Positions 8,685-17,904 are shown, counted from the first letter of the stretch. The stretch is 56,539 nucleotides of DNA from Nioella nitratireducens (GCF_001879715.1 NZ_MNBW01000019.1:1-56539); one strand, 5' to 3'. Notes: a model not told the origin generated them from the sequence alone. Program-made: numbers and translations.

Positions 8685-10028
8685 TTATGCGCCGGGGTTA
8701 CAGGAGCCGAGCGATCCGCCCTGGAAGTCAGGGTGGTCGATCGGATAGGTGACGGTCTCACGCGGGGTGATCTCGACAACTTCCAGAAGGTCGTAATCGT
8801 TCTCGGGGTTCTCTTTCCCGCGCACGACCAGCACGTCCTTGAAGCACTGGTGATCTTCGGCGCGATAGAGGGTCGGACCGTTGCCCAGACCGTCGAACTC
8901 GTAGCCTTCCAGCGCTTCCACGACCGAACAGGGGTTGAAGCTGCCGCCACGCTGCACGGCGTCTGCATAGAGCAGGGTCTGCACGTAGCAGGTATGCGCG
9001 GCCTGCGACGGCGGGAAGCCGTACTTGGTGCCGAAGGAACGGGTAAAGGCTTGCGACCCTTCGTCCTGCAACGACCAGTGCCAGTTGGTGGAGCCGTAGA
9101 TGCCTTCGATCGCCGATCCCGCACCACGGGCCATCAGGCGCGAGAAGAGCGGAACGATGATTTCGAACGTCTTGCCGTTGGCCATCATGTCGCGGAGACC
9201 GAACTGCACGGCTTGCGTCAGCGAGTTGACCATGTCGCCACCGTAGTGGTTCAGGATCAGCACGTCGGCGCCAGAGTTCGCCACCGGGGTCAGGTAGGAC
9301 GAGAAGTCGCCCGCGCCCACCGGGGTGCGCACCGTGTTGATGGTCTCCCATCCGAGTGCCTCGGTGTAGGTGCGCATGGAGTTTTCCTGCGACCAGCCCC
9401 AAGTATAGTCTGCGGTCAGGTGATAGGCCTTGCGGTCGTTGCCATAGGCATTCGACAGGATCGGCGCCAGCGCGTGACCGGACATCTCGGTGTTGAAGAA
9501 GTGGCGGAAGCCGTTTGCGCGGCGGTCCTTGCCGGTGGTGTCGTTCGAGTGGGTCAGACCGGCCATGAAGATGACGCCTGCGTCTTGACAGAGGCCCTGC
9601 ACGGCAATGGCCACACCCGAGGACGAGCCGCCGGTGATCATGATGGCGCCGTCACGCTCGATCATCGAGCGGGCCGAGGAGCGGGCCGCGTCGGACGATG
9701 TTTGCGTGTCGCCGGTCACGTACTCGACGCGGCGGCCAAGGATGCCGGTTCCGTCCAGTGCCTGGCTGGAGAAGGTGCTCAGCATGCCGCCGTCGCCTTC
9801 GCCGTTCAGGTGCTCGACCGCCAGCATGTAGGCGCGCAGTTCGTCGGCACCCTCATCGGCATAGGCGCCGGTCTGGGGCACGTTGAAGCCGAGCGTCACG
9901 GACGACGCACCGGGTTCGTTGGTGAACGCGCGGGCCGAGCCGGTGAAGATCGTCGGCAGCGCCAGGCCAACACCGGTTGCGGCACCAGCTTTCAGCACGC
10001 CGCGACGCGAGAAACTCTTGGTAGACAT
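8685..10028 (-). CDS. Periplasmic substrate-binding protein of Liv-type ABC transporter
   Basis: Type I periplasmic binding protein (Peripla_BP_6-like), 447 residues, that captures the substrate for the downstream permeases. The N-terminus has a twin-arginine signal (SRRGVLKAG) with a hydrophobic stretch ending TGSARA, so it is probably exported folded by Tat. The mature part has the family pattern LGFNVPQTGAYADEG and MITGGSSSGVAIAVQ. A strong ribosome site GGGAGGA precedes the ATG. It is the first gene of the transporter operon. The bound ligand is unknown; the adjacent CoA-ligase/thiolase operon suggests a carboxylic acid rather than an amino acid, which is inference. Confidence 0.9.
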   Translation of the reverse strand: MSTKSFSRRGVLKAGAATGVGLALPTIFTGSARAFTNEPGASSVTLGFNVPQTGAYADEGADELRAYMLAVEHLNGEGDGGMLSTFSSQALDGTGILGRRVEYVTGDTQTSSDAARSSARSMIERDGAIMITGGSSSGVAIAVQGLCQDAGVIFMAGLTHSNDTTGKDRRANGFRHFFNTEMSGHALAPILSNAYGNDRKAYHLTADYTWGWSQENSMRTYTEALGWETINTVRTPVGAGDFSSYLTPVANSGADVLILNHYGGDMVNSLTQAVQFGLRDMMANGKTFEIIVPLFSRLMARGAGSAIEGIYGSTNWHWSLQDEGSQAFTRSFGTKYGFPPSQAAHTCYVQTLLYADAVQRGGSFNPCSVVEALEGYEFDGLGNGPTLYRAEDHQCFKDVLVVRGKENPENDYDLLEVVEITPRETVTYPIDHPDFQGGSLGSCNPGA

Positions 10029-10427
10029 ATATTCCTCCCATGGATTTTTCCGCCTGGACCTCCCAATCCGGGCAGGGGCAACGATGGCCCTCCTTTACAG
10101 TCTGGAAGAAGCCATTTGTTATCCAGTCGGGCGAACTGGCGAAATTAAGTTTTGCAAAGTTCTTTACAATTTTGGCGGGGGTGTTGAAAATTATGATATA
10201 AATCAGCCGTCTGCGTGTAGGGCTATTTGGACGAACCCTCGTCCCACGGCAGATACCGCCAAACCGGGCACCCTGCTTGCCCAAAAACCCGGCAGACAAC
10301 CCGGCCCGGATCGCGACGCAAGGTTACGAACATGGGGTGGCCCGGTCGGTCAAGGCCCCCGTTACACGCACAATGCGAATCCTGTCCGGCCCAAAGGGGC
10401 GTGAGTGCACCGCGTCTTGGCCCCGTC
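10029..10427. promoter_or_regulatory. Intergenic region upstream of the transporter operon
   Basis: No gene is supported in these 399 bases. The part from about 10140 to 10205 is AT-rich against its surroundings (runs such as TTGTAAAG, TTTATATCATAA on the minus strand) and is the likely promoter of the binding-protein gene. The ribosome site TCCTCCC (plus-strand view, 10033-10039) lies just before that gene. No exact -35/-10 pair could be fixed. Confidence 0.4.
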
Positions 10428-10970
10428 TCAGAACGGCATTCCCGAGACGCGCGCCACCAGTTCGGCCAGATTCCGCGCCTCGAATTTCTGCAACAACCGC
10501 GCGCGGTGCTGCTCGACCGTGCGATAAGACAGGTCCAGTGCGCGCCCGATCTCTTTCGAGGTCAGGCCCTTGCCGGTCATCATCGCCACCTCGCGTTCGC
10601 GCGGGGTCAGGTGCACCACGGGGCGCGCCTCCGACAGGTCCGAGAACGACCAGACGCTGCGCGCAAACGGATCGTCGGGGGTCAGTGACCGGCCCCGGCC
10701 GCGCGCCCAGAACTGCTGTCCATCCAGCCGCTGCATGATCCGCTCGTCATCATAGCTTGGGCTTTCCCGCAGCACCGCCAGCCCGCGTTCCCCGATCCTC
10801 TGGTAATCCTCCACAGATGGGTAAAGCCGCGCCATCTGCATACCTTCGAAGGCCCCGACCGGCCCACGGAACATCTCGGCAAAGCGCTGGTTGGCGGCCC
10901 GGATCACCCGGTGTTCCAGCAGGACAAGGCCGATCGGCGCATGTGTAAAGGCAAGTGTTTGCGGGTCCAT
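10428..10970 (-). CDS. PAS-LuxR family transcriptional regulator
   Basis: A 180-residue DNA-binding regulator. The first 115 residues read as a PAS-like sensor domain (APIGLVLLEHRVIRAANQRF). The last 60 are a LuxR/NarL helix-turn-helix (LTPREREVAMMTGKGLTSKE then SYRTVEQHRARLL). There is no receiver domain, so it probably senses a small molecule or redox state through PAS. The frame is open upstream across the divergent thiolase gene; the ATG at 10970 was chosen because the protein-like sequence begins there. It sits between the transporter operon and the divergent thiolase operon and is a good candidate to control both. Confidence 0.87.
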   Translation of the reverse strand: MDPQTLAFTHAPIGLVLLEHRVIRAANQRFAEMFRGPVGAFEGMQMARLYPSVEDYQRIGERGLAVLRESPSYDDERIMQRLDGQQFWARGRGRSLTPDDPFARSVWSFSDLSEARPVVHLTPREREVAMMTGKGLTSKEIGRALDLSYRTVEQHRARLLQKFEARNLAELVARVSGMPF

Positions 10971-11123
10971 GGCCACGGGTGTAGCGGGTTTGCCCTGGCT
11001 TTGGGACTCCCCTTGTGCCGTCCCCTTGTGCCGCCCCCTGGTCCGGCTCGCCCGTAGTTCTACGGAATTGCGGCCCCGCCTGCCCGCGCCCATGCTCTGC
11101 CCCGGAAAAAGGGAGAATGCAGC

Positions 11124-12284
11124 ATGGTCCATATCGTCGGCTGGGGGCATACGAAATTCGGCAAGCTCGAAGGGCAAGGGCTGGAAGACCTGATCGTCGA
11201 TGCAGGACGAGAGGCGCTGGCCCATGCGGGTGTTGCGCCCGGTGATGTGGATGGCATCTGGATGGGCCATTTCAACGGCGGCATGGTGCCCGATGGCTTT
11301 CCGTCCTCGATGGCATTGTCCATTGACCCAGCCCTGCGCTTCACCCCCGCGACCCGGCTGGAAAACGCCTGTGCGTCCGGGTCGGCCGCCGTCTTTGCGG
11401 CGCGCAACGCGATCCTTGCGGGCGAGGCCAAGGTGGCCCTTGTGTTGGGCGTCGAGAAGATGACGCACCTGCCCACGGCGGATGTGGCCGCCGCCCTTGG
11501 CCATGCCGCCTATCAAAAAGAAGAAGCGGGCCTGTCCTTCCCCGCCGTCTTCGCGGGCTTCGCGCGGGCCTATTTCGACAAATACGGCGACAAGACCGAG
11601 GCGCTGGCGATGATCGCCGCCAAGAACCACAAGAACGCCATGGCGAACCCATTGGCGCAGCTGCACAAGGAACTGCCCGTGTCGTTCTGCGCCTCGGAAA
11701 GTGAGCGCAACCCGATGATCGCGCCGCCGTTGAAGATGTCGGATTGTTCGCTGGTGTCCGACGGGGCCGCCGCCATCGTGCTGGTGGCCGATGACGTGGC
11801 CAAGGCCATGCCCCGCGCGGTCCGCCTGCGTGCGGCGGAACAGGTGAATGACTTCCTGCCCATGTCGCGCCGCGACCTGACCGCCTTTGAAGGCCCCAAG
11901 GAAGCCTTCCGCCGCGCTTTCCTTGCCGGGGGTGTCACGCTCGACGATCTGGACGTGGCCGAGGTGCATGACTGTTTCACCATCGCCGAGCTTATGATCT
12001 ACGAGGCCATGGGCCTCGCCGCGCCGGGGCAGGGCGAAACCGTGCTACGCAATGGCACGGTTCTGCCCGGTGGAAAACTGCCGGTGAACCTGTCGGGCGG
12101 GCTCAAGGCCAAGGGCCACCCGGTTGGGGCGACGGGGGTGTCGATGCACGTCCTTATCTCGCGGCAGGTCACGGGCACGGCTGAGGATATGCAGCACGCG
12201 GGCGCGTCTTTGGGTATGGTGTTCAACATGGGCGGCTCGGGAGTCGCCAATTATTGCACCATTCTAGAGGCGGAGCGCGCCTGA
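11124..12284 (+). CDS. Thiolase family protein (acetyl-CoA acetyltransferase type)
   Basis: A 386-residue thiolase of the SCP2/acetyl-CoA acetyltransferase branch that cleaves or forms 3-ketoacyl-CoA. The nucleophilic Cys is in ENACASGSAA (near residue 87); the C-terminal catalytic motifs are VAEVHDCFTIAE and GGLKAKGHPVGATG. Ribosome site AAAGGGAGAA lies upstream. Its stop overlaps the next start in an ATGA. With the following CoA ligase and dehydrogenase it makes a three-gene operon that could activate, oxidise and thiolytically split an acid. The real chain is unknown. Confidence 0.88.
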   Translation: MVHIVGWGHTKFGKLEGQGLEDLIVDAGREALAHAGVAPGDVDGIWMGHFNGGMVPDGFPSSMALSIDPALRFTPATRLENACASGSAAVFAARNAILAGEAKVALVLGVEKMTHLPTADVAAALGHAAYQKEEAGLSFPAVFAGFARAYFDKYGDKTEALAMIAAKNHKNAMANPLAQLHKELPVSFCASESERNPMIAPPLKMSDCSLVSDGAAAIVLVADDVAKAMPRAVRLRAAEQVNDFLPMSRRDLTAFEGPKEAFRRAFLAGGVTLDDLDVAEVHDCFTIAELMIYEAMGLAAPGQGETVLRNGTVLPGGKLPVNLSGGLKAKGHPVGATGVSMHVLISRQVTGTAEDMQHAGASLGMVFNMGGSGVANYCTILEAERA

Positions 12285-13786
12285 TGAACATCTCTTTCTG
12301 GCTTCACCGCGTGGCGCAGCCTAGCCCTGATCGCCCCGCGATGCATCTGGGCACGGATCTGGTTGAAACCTACGGCAGCTTCCACGCCAAGGCCGCTGCC
12401 GTCGCTGGTTGGCTGGACGCCAAGGGTATCGGCCCCGGCGACCGGGTGGCGCTGTTCATGCAGAACGTGCCCGATTACCTGATCGTCCAATATGGCGCGT
12501 GGTATGCGGGCGCTGCGGTGGTGCCGATCAACGCCAAGCTGCACGGGCGAGAGGCCGCGTGGATCACGCAGAATGCCGGGGCGAAGCTCAGCTTCGCATC
12601 TCCGGGAATGGCCGAAGCGCTGGCCGAGGCCGGGGCAGAGGGCGAGATCGTGAATATCGGCGCGGGCATGGACGTGATCTACGCAAGCAACCCGCTGCCC
12701 CCACAGGACCGCGCCCCGCAAGACCTTGCGTGGCTCTTCTATACCTCGGGCACCACGGGCCGTCCCAAGGGCGTGATGATCACCCACCGGATGCTGATCT
12801 CGATGGCACTCTGCTACGAGGTCGATGCCGATCCCGTCAGCGCCGAAGACGCCGCGCTCTATGCCGCACCGCTTAGCCATGGAGCGGGCATCTACAACCT
12901 GATGCATGTCCGCGCGGGTGCTCGCCATGTCTTCCCGCCTTCGGGTGGGTTTGACGAGGCCGAGATTTTCGCGTTGGCCAAACACCATGGCCGGGTTCAC
13001 ATGTTCGCCGCCCCCACCATGGTCAAACGTATGACCGAAGTGGCGAAGGCCAACGGTGAAACCGGCGCGGGGTTGCGGACCATCGTCTACGCGGGCGGGC
13101 CGATGTATGTCGCTGATATTGTCGAGGCGGTGGACCATTTTGGCCCCGTCTTCGTGCAGGTCTATGGCCAGGGCGAATGCCCCATGGGGATCACAGCGCT
13201 GAACCGCCATGACGTGACCGACCGCAGCCACCCCCGCTGGCGAGACCGGCTGGCCTCTGTCGGACGCGCGCAATCGGCGGTCGAGGTGCGGATCGGCGAT
13301 GCGCAAGGCACCCCGCTGCCCGTGGGCGAGCATGGCGAGATCATGGTCAAGGGCGACACCGTCATGCCCGGCTATTGGCAGAACCCCGAAGCCACGGAAA
13401 AGACGCTGCTGAATGGCTGGCTGATGACGGGTGACATGGGCTTCATGGATGCCGACGGCTATGTCACCCTGCAAGACCGCTCCAAGGACATGATCATTTC
13501 CGGCGGCTCCAACATCTACCCGCGCGAGGTGGAGGAAGTGCTGTTGATGCACCCGGATGTGTCCGAGGCGTCGGTTGTCGGCAAGGCCCACCCGGAATGG
13601 GGCGAGGACGTCGCCGCTTTCTATGTCGGCACCGCCCGACCGGAAGAGCTGGACCAATTGTGCCTCGACAACATCGCGCGGTTCAAACGGCCCAAGTTGT
13701 ATCGGCGGGTCAAGGCCCTGCCCAAGAACAACTATGGCAAGGTGCTGAAGACCGAGTTGCGCAAATTGCTGGAGGAAGACAGATGA
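12284..13786 (+). CDS. AMP-dependent acyl-CoA ligase
   Basis: Adenylate-forming enzyme of 500 residues that activates a carboxylic acid with ATP and CoA. The P-loop-like motif is YTSGTTGRPKGVM (near 160); the hinge region is MTGDMGFMDADGYV then DRSKDMIISGGSNIYPREVE; the C-terminal catalytic Lys is in NYGKVLKTEL. The ATG at 12284 overlaps the thiolase stop and was preferred to an ATG at 12254. Specificity (fatty, aromatic or other) cannot be read from sequence. The stop overlaps the next start by four bases. Confidence 0.9.
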   Translation: MNISFWLHRVAQPSPDRPAMHLGTDLVETYGSFHAKAAAVAGWLDAKGIGPGDRVALFMQNVPDYLIVQYGAWYAGAAVVPINAKLHGREAAWITQNAGAKLSFASPGMAEALAEAGAEGEIVNIGAGMDVIYASNPLPPQDRAPQDLAWLFYTSGTTGRPKGVMITHRMLISMALCYEVDADPVSAEDAALYAAPLSHGAGIYNLMHVRAGARHVFPPSGGFDEAEIFALAKHHGRVHMFAAPTMVKRMTEVAKANGETGAGLRTIVYAGGPMYVADIVEAVDHFGPVFVQVYGQGECPMGITALNRHDVTDRSHPRWRDRLASVGRAQSAVEVRIGDAQGTPLPVGEHGEIMVKGDTVMPGYWQNPEATEKTLLNGWLMTGDMGFMDADGYVTLQDRSKDMIISGGSNIYPREVEEVLLMHPDVSEASVVGKAHPEWGEDVAAFYVGTARPEELDQLCLDNIARFKRPKLYRRVKALPKNNYGKVLKTELRKLLEEDR

Positions 13787-14586
13787 CGGACCTTTCGGGA
13801 AAAACCGCCCTTGTAACCGGATCGGTGCAAGGCATCGGGTTGGCGATTGCCGAGGCATTGGCGGGTGCTGGCGCGCGGATCGCGGTGCATGGCATCGCGG
13901 GCGACGCGCAAATCCACGAGGTCTGCGAACACTTGCACAAACTGGGCAGCCCTCAGGCCGAGTTCTTTCCCGGTGACCTGCGCCAGCCCGACCGCATAGA
14001 CGAACTGATGGAGGCCGTCGCGGCGTGGGGCGGGGCGGATATCCTCGTGAACAACGCCGGCATTCAGCATACCGCACCGATCAGGGACATGCCGCGCGCG
14101 CAATGGGATGCGATCCTTGCCATCAACTTGTCGGCAGCATTCCACACCATGCAGCACGCGCTGCCGGTGATGGCCGAACGCGGCTTTGGCCGGGTGGTCA
14201 ATATCGCCTCCGTGCAGGGGCTGATCGGCTCGGTCGAGAAAGCGCCTTACGTGGCCGCCAAGCACGGGCTGGTCGGCCTGTCCAAGGTCGCCGCGCTGGA
14301 ATATGCGCGGGCGGGCAGCCGAGAGTCGGGCGGCGTGACCGTGAACTGCATCTGCCCCGGCTGGACCGAAACCACGCTGCTTGGCCCGCAGATCGACGCG
14401 GCGGTCGCGGCCCATGGCGGGTACCGCGAGGAAGGAATCGCGGCGATGGTTACGGGCAAGCAGCCCTCGGGCCGCATGTCCGACCCGTCCGAAATGGGGC
14501 GTCTGGCGCTGTGGCTCTGCGATCCGGCCTCTCACAACGTCACCGGCACCGCGATCCCGGTGGATGGGGGCTGGACGGCACAATAG
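13783..14586 (+). CDS. Short-chain dehydrogenase, 3-hydroxybutyrate dehydrogenase type
   Basis: NAD(P)-dependent oxidoreductase of 267 residues. Cofactor motif TGSVQGIG, structural NNAG, catalytic Ser in IASVQG and Tyr/Lys in YVAAKHG are all present. The overall pattern (CPGWTETTLLGPQI, ending IPVDGGWTAQ) is that of 3-hydroxybutyrate dehydrogenases. It may oxidise a hydroxy-acid released by, or feeding, the upstream CoA ligase and thiolase. Start overlaps the ligase stop, so the three genes are one operon. Confidence 0.87.
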   Translation: MTDLSGKTALVTGSVQGIGLAIAEALAGAGARIAVHGIAGDAQIHEVCEHLHKLGSPQAEFFPGDLRQPDRIDELMEAVAAWGGADILVNNAGIQHTAPIRDMPRAQWDAILAINLSAAFHTMQHALPVMAERGFGRVVNIASVQGLIGSVEKAPYVAAKHGLVGLSKVAALEYARAGSRESGGVTVNCICPGWTETTLLGPQIDAAVAAHGGYREEGIAAMVTGKQPSGRMSDPSEMGRLALWLCDPASHNVTGTAIPVDGGWTAQ

Positions 14587-14619
14587 GCGCCCCTTGACGC
14601 GGATCGGCAGACAGGGTGA

Positions 14620-15501
14620 TCAGCGCGGCGCAGAAGTTTGCCGGGCCCGAGCCCGCCACAGTGTGAACAGGCCTGCCGCCACGACAATCGCCGCGCCGAT
14701 GACGACGTTGGCCTCTATCCCTTCGCCGAAGACCACGATCCCCAGGGTCGAGGCAAAGACCAGTTGCAGATAGGCGAAGGGCTGCACCGCGCTCGCTTCG
14801 GCCAGTTCATAGGTCTTGATCAGGGTGAAATGCCCGGCAGCGCCGGTAACGCACAAAAGCGCCATCCACGCCCAATCGGGGGCGGTCATCGGCTCCCAAT
14901 ACCAGATTCCGACCGCGGTCATGGCGATGGCCCCCACGGTTCCGGTCCAGAAAAAGCTGGTGGCAGCGCTGTCCTTGCGGGCGGCAAAGCGCGTCAGCAG
15001 ACCATAAAGCGCAAACATCAGGGCCGAGGCCAGCGGCACCACGGCGCGCGGATCGAACACGCCGAAGCCGGGTTCAAGGATGATCACAACGCCAAGGAAC
15101 CCTACCCCGATGGCAACCCATCGGCGCCAGCCCACCTGTTCGCCCAGAACCGGGCCGGACAGGGCCGCGATCAACAGCGGGTAACAGGCAAAGACGGCGT
15201 GGCTTTCCACCAGCCCCAACAGGGTAAAGCCCAGAACCATCACGCAGATTTCCGTCACCAACAGAACCGCGCGAAAGCTTTGCAGGATCGGCTGTTGCGT
15301 GGCCGCGGCGGCCCGAAGGCCCCCGGCCTTTCGCGTGGCCACGGCCATCACGAAAGCCGCGAAGAACCAATAGCGGACCATCACCACCATCATGACGTTG
15401 TATTCCCCCGCCAGATGGCGAGAAATTCCGTCCTGCATGGCAAAAATGAAGGTGGTCAGCACCATCAGGAAGATGCCGGCCCGCGTGTTCTGTGCACTCA
15501 T
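14620..15501 (-). CDS. DMT superfamily (EamA) transporter
   Basis: Inner-membrane protein of 293 residues with ten predicted helices formed by two EamA repeats. Recognisable pieces are MQDGISRHLAG in helix 1, GLVESHAVFACYPLLIAALSGP in the first repeat (quoted: LVESHAVFACYPLL) and AEASAVQPFAYLQLVFA in the second. Family members export metabolites or amino acids; substrate unknown. The start at 15501 overlaps the stop of the preceding mnmD in an ATGA, so the two are co-translated. Confidence 0.88.
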   Translation of the reverse strand: MSAQNTRAGIFLMVLTTFIFAMQDGISRHLAGEYNVMMVVMVRYWFFAAFVMAVATRKAGGLRAAAATQQPILQSFRAVLLVTEICVMVLGFTLLGLVESHAVFACYPLLIAALSGPVLGEQVGWRRWVAIGVGFLGVVIILEPGFGVFDPRAVVPLASALMFALYGLLTRFAARKDSAATSFFWTGTVGAIAMTAVGIWYWEPMTAPDWAWMALLCVTGAAGHFTLIKTYELAEASAVQPFAYLQLVFASTLGIVVFGEGIEANVVIGAAIVVAAGLFTLWRARARQTSAPR

Positions 15502-16172
15502 GGTGTCCTGCCCGTGGTCATGTGTCTCTTGCGGCCATAGCCCGGTACGCGGGTGACGTCGAACCCGGCGGCGACAAGGGCGCGTCGCACATCGCCCGCC
15601 GCCGTGTAGGTCGCAAAGCTGCCGCCCGGTGCGGTGTGGCGTCCGACCTCGGCCAGCAGATCCGCTTGCCACAGGTCGGGGTTCTTGGCCGGTGCAAACC
15701 CGTCGAGGAACCATGCATCTGCGGCGTCGTCCCAGTTTGGCAGCGTCTGGCGCGCGTCGCCCACGATCACCTGCATCTCGATATCGTCGCGGATCAGGGG
15801 CTGCGCCGGATCGGCCAGCAACGCCGCGACATCCCCGGCATCCGCGTTTGCCTCGGGGAAAGCGGACAGGGCGCGCAGCGCATCCTCGGGGGGCATCGGG
15901 AACGCTTCGAAGCTGGTGAACCGCAAGGGGCCGTCCATGCCCGCCGCCCGCCATGCCTGCCGCGCCGCGATCAGGTTCAGCCCGGTGCCAAAGCCAAGCT
16001 CGGCGATGCGAAAGCCGGGCCGGAACCGCGCGGGCAGGTCATTACCTTGTAAAAACACATGCCGCGTTTCGGCCAGACCGTTTTCCAACGAAAAATAGGG
16101 GTCATCGAAGCGTTCCGACACGGGAACGCCGTTCTCTTTCCACAGGGTTCGGTCTGTCTGGGCATTGCTCAT
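15498..16172 (-). CDS. mnmD: tRNA mnm5s2U34 methyltransferase MnmD
   Basis: SAM-dependent methyltransferase of 224 residues that makes the last methylation of 5-methylaminomethyl-2-thiouridine at the wobble base of tRNA. It begins with the family pattern PVSERFDDPYFSLENGLAE, has the SAM site ELGFGTGLNL and the DUF752 signature WFLDGFAPAKNPDLW. It corresponds to the N-terminal half of E. coli MnmC. The matching oxidase half may be the divergent gene at 16222. The ATG at 16172 was chosen because the family begins there. Confidence 0.9.
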   Translation of the reverse strand: MSNAQTDRTLWKENGVPVSERFDDPYFSLENGLAETRHVFLQGNDLPARFRPGFRIAELGFGTGLNLIAARQAWRAAGMDGPLRFTSFEAFPMPPEDALRALSAFPEANADAGDVAALLADPAQPLIRDDIEMQVIVGDARQTLPNWDDAADAWFLDGFAPAKNPDLWQADLLAEVGRHTAPGGSFATYTAAGDVRRALVAAGFDVTRVPGYGRKRHMTTGRTP

Positions 16173-16221
16173 GGCCTGACCTATGAAGGGTTCCGCGAGG
16201 TTCGGCAAGCAGGAGCGATCC

Positions 16222-17256
16222 ATGGTGGATGTCACGGTCAGGGGGGCGGGGATTTTCGGGCTGAGCGTGGCCTGGGCTTGTCTGGTGCGGGGGGCTTCGG
16301 TTCGGGTAATCGACCCGAACGGGGTGGCTTCGGGGTCGTCCGGCGGGCTGGTCGGGGCGCTCGCGCCGCACACACCGGAACGCTGGAACGACAAGAAAGA
16401 GCTTCAATTTCAAAGCCTTGATATGGCCGAGGCGCTGTGGGCAGAGGTGGCTGAGCTGGGCGGCAAAGATCCGGGCTATGCCCGCACGGGGCGCATCCAG
16501 CCGGTGGGCGCGCTGGAATTGGCCACCGAACGCGCCCGCGCGGCGCAAGAGCTGTGGAAGGGCAAATACACATGGGAGATCCGCGATGTGCGGGAGTTCG
16601 GGGCGTTCGTGCCGGTCACGCCATCGGGCCTTGTGATCCACGATACGCTCACTGCGCGCGCCCATCCGCGCAAGGCAACGGCGGCCCTTGCGGCGGCGGT
16701 GATCGCCAAGGGTGGCGAGATCGTCGAGGATGCCGCGGAACAGGGCAAGGTTGTCCATGCGACGGGCGCGGCGGGGTTGGTGGCGTTGTCGGAAGAGCTT
16801 GGCAAGCCTGTGGGGGCGCCGATCAAGGGACAATCCGCGATCCTCGATTACGACGCCCGCGACTTGCCGCAGGTTTTCGTCGATGGTCTGCATGCCGTGC
16901 CCCATGCGGATGGGACCGTGGCTATTGGGTCAACCACGGAACGAGAGTTCGACGATTCCAGCCGCTGTGACGGCGGGCTGGACGATATCCTGGGCCGGAT
17001 CGTGCGCTTGATCCCTGTTTTAAAAAACAAAACCGTGTTGGAGCGCTGGGCCGGATTGCGCCCGCGCGCCCGATCGAGGGCGCCGATGTTGGGGGCCTAT
17101 CCGGGGCGGGACCGGGAATTCATCGCCAATGGCGGGTTCAAGATCGGCTTTGGCATGGCGCCCGTTGTCGGGCAGCTCATGGCCGACCTGGTGCTGGACG
17201 GAGAAGACCGGATTCCAGAGAGTTTCCGGGTCGAGGCGTCCTTGCCCAAGGGGTAG
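16222..17256 (+). CDS. FAD-dependent D-amino acid oxidase family protein (MnmC oxidase-like)
   Basis: A 344-residue flavoprotein of the DAO superfamily. The N-terminal FAD fold starts VRGAGIFGLSVAWACL; the glycine-rich GVASGSSGGLVGALAPHTPER and the C-terminal GLRPRARSRAP then FKIGFGMAPVVGQL match glycine oxidase and the MnmC oxidase half. Its divergent partner is mnmD, so it may complete a two-protein MnmC by removing the carboxymethyl group from cmnm5U. A catabolic amine oxidase is the alternative. Ribosome site AGGAGCG precedes the ATG. Confidence 0.83.
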   Translation: MVDVTVRGAGIFGLSVAWACLVRGASVRVIDPNGVASGSSGGLVGALAPHTPERWNDKKELQFQSLDMAEALWAEVAELGGKDPGYARTGRIQPVGALELATERARAAQELWKGKYTWEIRDVREFGAFVPVTPSGLVIHDTLTARAHPRKATAALAAAVIAKGGEIVEDAAEQGKVVHATGAAGLVALSEELGKPVGAPIKGQSAILDYDARDLPQVFVDGLHAVPHADGTVAIGSTTEREFDDSSRCDGGLDDILGRIVRLIPVLKNKTVLERWAGLRPRARSRAPMLGAYPGRDREFIANGGFKIGFGMAPVVGQLMADLVLDGEDRIPESFRVEASLPKG

Positions 17257-17287
17257 GAGAACTGGCCGGGGCGGTCCCCCGGCCAAG

Positions 17288-17333
17288 ATTTCCGACAGGT
17301 GCGTCGGTTATTTCTGACACCCCTGTCGGAAAT
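17288..17333. terminator. Inverted repeat between convergent genes
   Basis: Twelve-base perfect arms ATTTCCGACAGG (17288-17299) and CCTGTCGGAAAT (17322-17333) with a 22-base loop. It lies between the stop of the oxidase gene and the stop of the convergent FMN reductase gene and probably ends transcription from both sides. The AT pairs at the stem base give short A/T runs on either strand. Confidence 0.6.
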
Positions 17334-17344
17334 CCGTTAACCTT

Positions 17345-17890
17345 TCACCCGCGCGCGACCTCTTTGCGCAGGTCGGCCATCAGCTCGGTCAGTGTCGCCT
17401 CGTAGCGTTCGTTCACCAGCCGCCCGTCCGCATCGAACTGGTCCGAGGTGCTGCCCACCAAAACCTCTGGCCCCGGCAACAGACGCGGGCGGAAGGGCAG
17501 CAGGCAGAGGCGCAGGGTCCATTGCGTGCGTTCGCCGCCCGCGCGGCCGCCGGTTGCGGCCATGATCGCCACGGGCTTGTCGCGCCACGGGCTGCCCTTG
17601 GTGCGGCTGACCCAGTCAAGCGCGTTTTTCAGCACGCCCGACAGCCCCTTGTTGTATTCCGGGCCCGAGATCACGACCGCGTCGGCGTGCTTGATCTGGT
17701 CGGCGAGGCGCTGGACCTCGGCGGGGATGCCGTCGCTGTCTTCCAGATCGCCGTCATACAGTGGCAGGCGTAGGTCGGCCTCGATGAAGGTGGCGGGGGC
17801 ATATAGCCGAGCCGCTTCGCGCATCAGCTTGCGATTGTACGATCCCGCGCGTAGCGAGCCTGAAATCCCCAAAAGGGTTCCGCTGGACAT
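17345..17890 (-). CDS. NADPH-dependent FMN reductase family protein
   Basis: Flavodoxin-like oxidoreductase of 181 residues. The FMN phosphate loop is GSLRAGSYNRKL and the second flavin-binding region is SGPEYNKGLSGVLKNALDW, diagnostic of the NADPH-dependent FMN reductase / ArsH-like family. Such enzymes reduce flavins, quinones or azo dyes. It is divergent from the TPP-dependent enzyme with a palindromic spacer of 54 bases, so the two may share control. Confidence 0.88.
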   Translation of the reverse strand: MSSGTLLGISGSLRAGSYNRKLMREAARLYAPATFIEADLRLPLYDGDLEDSDGIPAEVQRLADQIKHADAVVISGPEYNKGLSGVLKNALDWVSRTKGSPWRDKPVAIMAATGGRAGGERTQWTLRLCLLPFRPRLLPGPEVLVGSTSDQFDADGRLVNERYEATLTELMADLRKEVARG

Positions 17891-17904
17891 TCTATCTCTA
17901 CTCC

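Noticed and set aside
12251-14077. Long minus-strand open frame opposite the CoA ligase and SDR
   Set aside because: Antisense of two well-recognised genes; Arg/His/Pro-rich without motifs, as GC-rich DNA gives.
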